This document shows, piece after piece, positions 4,011-5,396 of a stretch of 5,396 nt of DNA. The notes below the pieces were generated by a model. That model searched no databases. It was not told the origin of the DNA and saw only the letters and a program-made list of their open reading frames with translations. The stretch is from Actinobacteria bacterium UBA5176 (lineage in GTDB: Bacteria > Actinomycetota > UBA4738), in assembly GCA_002413305.1 (NCBI GenBank), contig DHWS01000082.1:714-6109 (forward strand), read 5' to 3'. Positions within the stretch are counted from its first letter, which is position 1. Each line of letters opens with the position of its first letter. Made by a program: the position numbers and the translations under genes.

Positions 4011-5396
4011 TCAGGCCTCCGCCCGGGTCGACGTCGGGCCTTCGGGACCCATCGGGGGCGGGGTCCAGCGGTACCCGTTCGTGATCGGGAGCCGGCGGTC
4101 ACGCCCGAACGCCTTGGGAGTGATCTTGACGCCGGGCGCGGCCTGCCGCCGTTTGTACTCGGCCCGGTCGACGAGTTCGACCACCCGCCACACCAGCGAC
4201 GGGTCGAACCCCTCCGTGATGATCTCCTCCGGCGAACGGTCCTGCTCGACGTAGCGTTCCAGCACCGGGTCGAGCCGGTCGTAGGGTGGGAGCGAATCGG
4301 TGTCCTTCTGGCCGGGGCGCAGCTCGGCAGAGGGTGGCTTCGTCAACACGCGCTCGGGGATCGGTGGCGGGTCCGACCGGCCGTTGCGCCACGCGGCCAG
4401 CTCGTAGACGAGTGTCTTCGGCACGTCCTTGATCGGGGCGAACCCGCCGGCCATGTCCCCGTACAGGGTCGAATACCCGGTGGCCATCTCGCTCTTGTTG
4501 CCGGTGGCCAGGACCAGCGACCCGAACTTGTTCGACAGGGCCATCAGCAGGTTGCCGCGGATGCGGGCCTGGAGGTTCTCCTCGGCCACGTTCTCGGGCT
4601 GGTCGCGGAAGACGTCGTCCAGGGCCGAAAAGTTCGCCTTCAGCACGTCGTCGATGCGGATCTCGTCCAGGCGGACCCCCAGCCGGCGGGCGATCTCGGT
4701 CGCGTCGAGCACGCTCTCGGCCGAGGAGTAGGGAGACGGCATGGCCACGGTTCGAACCGCCTCCGGTCCGAGCGCGTCGACCGCCAGGACGGCCGTGAGG
4801 GCCGAGTCGATCCCGCCGGACAGTCCGATCACCACCTGCCGGAAGGCGTTCTTCCGGACGTAGTCGCCCAGGCCGAGCCTCAGGGCAAGGTAGACCTCTT
4901 CCGCGCCTTCGGGCCACGGCGGGCGGGAGGCGTCGGGGAGTGGCTTCGCGACAGCATGAGCTCCTCGCACGTCGGGGCCGGGATAGGTTGCGGGCGCCTG
5001 GGGCACGTCGATGTCCACGACCAGCAGGTCCTCTTCGAACATCGCGGCGTGCCAGGCGAGGTCGCCCGCGGGGGAGACGACCATCGAGCCGCCGTCGAAG
5101 ACCAGCTCGTCCTGCCCCCCGACCGCGTTGACGTAGACGATCCACGCGCCCGTCTCGCGCGCACGGTCCCGGCAGATCTGCAGCCGCTCCGAGATCTTGC
5201 GCTCGTGGTACGGCGATGCGTTGATGTTCGGGATGACCTTCGTGCCCAGGCCTGCGTAGCCGGTCCACGGCAGGCCTGGCCGCCACGCGTCCTCGCACAC
5301 CGACAGCCCCAGCGCCGACGACGCCAGGCGGACCGGGCAGGCCGCCTCGCCGGGGACGAAGTACCGCTGCTCGTCGAACACGCCGTAGTTCGGGAG
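4011..5396 (-). CDS. nadE: Glutamine-dependent NAD+ synthetase, 5' end beyond window (partial)
   Basis: This enzyme makes NAD+ from nicotinic acid adenine dinucleotide, ATP and glutamine, the last step of NAD biosynthesis, in the cytosol. The frame is open at the right edge; 461 residues are visible, starting LPNYGVFDEQRYF. That block normally follows the catalytic Lys at roughly residue 110-120, so the N-terminus is missing and the GTG at 5381 is an internal Val. The nitrilase-type glutaminase domain shows nucleophile Cys34 in GLSVCEDAW. The synthetase domain has the ATP-binding SGGIDS loop (193-198; 4803-4820), GNKSE (299-303), TGYSTLYGDMAGGF and the conserved KPPSAELRPGQKDTDSLPPYDRLD segment. 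The C-terminus KRRQAAPGVKITPKAFGRDRRLPI is typical. Extrapolated length of about 570-580 residues fits the shorter bacterial two-domain form rather than the ~680-residue mycobacterial one. tRNA-Lys follows 24 bp downstream. Confidence 0.97.
   Translation of the reverse strand, partial: LPNYGVFDEQRYFVPGEAACPVRLASSALGLSVCEDAWRPGLPWTGYAGLGTKVIPNINASPYHERKISERLQICRDRARETGAWIVYVNAVGGQDELVFDGGSMVVSPAGDLAWHAAMFEEDLLVVDIDVPQAPATYPGPDVRGAHAVAKPLPDASRPPWPEGAEEVYLALRLGLGDYVRKNAFRQVVIGLSGGIDSALTAVLAVDALGPEAVRTVAMPSPYSSAESVLDATEIARRLGVRLDEIRIDDVLKANFSALDDVFRDQPENVAEENLQARIRGNLLMALSNKFGSLVLATGNKSEMATGYSTLYGDMAGGFAPIKDVPKTLVYELAAWRNGRSDPPPIPERVLTKPPSAELRPGQKDTDSLPPYDRLDPVLERYVEQDRSPEEIITEGFDPSLVWRVVELVDRAEYKRRQAAPGVKITPKAFGRDRRLPITNGYRWTPPPMGPEGPTSTRAEA

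Noticed and set aside
4099..5298. A 399-codon minus-strand open frame overlapping nadE
   Set aside because: It is a different frame of the same strand with an Arg/Gly/Pro-rich product, while the nadE frame shows all family motifs.
5379..5381. GTG as the start of nadE
   Set aside because: The codons before it encode LPNYG, which belongs to the conserved LPNYGVFDE block, so the gene continues beyond the window.

Overview
The window is high-GC bacterial chromosome that reads as ordinary housekeeping DNA. The best guess is an actinobacterial-type genome (Actinomycetota or a close high-GC lineage). The reasons are the GC-rich third positions, a Glu-Asp-Phe tRNA cluster without encoded CCA ends, the actinobacterial flavour of the PAP2 protein (a PPTSSFPSGHT block) and a DUF4389 membrane protein. 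Genus or species cannot be judged from sequence reading alone.

Layout, left to right. At 1-564 (+) is the 3' part of a PAP2-superfamily membrane phosphatase, cut by the left edge. It converges on a minus-strand tRNA cluster at 637-908, transcribed as tRNA-Glu(TTC), tRNA-Asp(GTC), tRNA-Phe(GAA), with a -10-like TATACT just upstream (949-954). Everything else is also on the minus strand. At 991-2235 is a winged-helix HTH_42/YcaQ-AlkX-type DNA glycosylase homologue carrying the QLD form of the catalytic QxD motif. At 2283-2819 is a small secreted or lipid-anchored cupredoxin with a complete type-1 copper ligand set (His, Cys, His, Met). At 3060-3701 is a DUF4389 membrane protein built from two similar halves. 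At 3808-3912 is a short array of imperfect 22-25 bp repeats. At 3915-3986 is tRNA-Lys(TTT). At 4011-5396 is the C-terminal three quarters of a glutamine-dependent NAD+ synthetase (NadE), cut by the right edge.

How the genes relate. The cupredoxin and glycosylase genes are 47 bp apart and could share a transcript, with no obvious functional link. tRNA-Lys starts 24 bp after the nadE stop and may be co-transcribed with it. I see no defence system, phage, complete insertion sequence or CRISPR array. The least explained element is the repeat array between tRNA-Lys and the DUF4389 gene. No convincing new biological system is visible.
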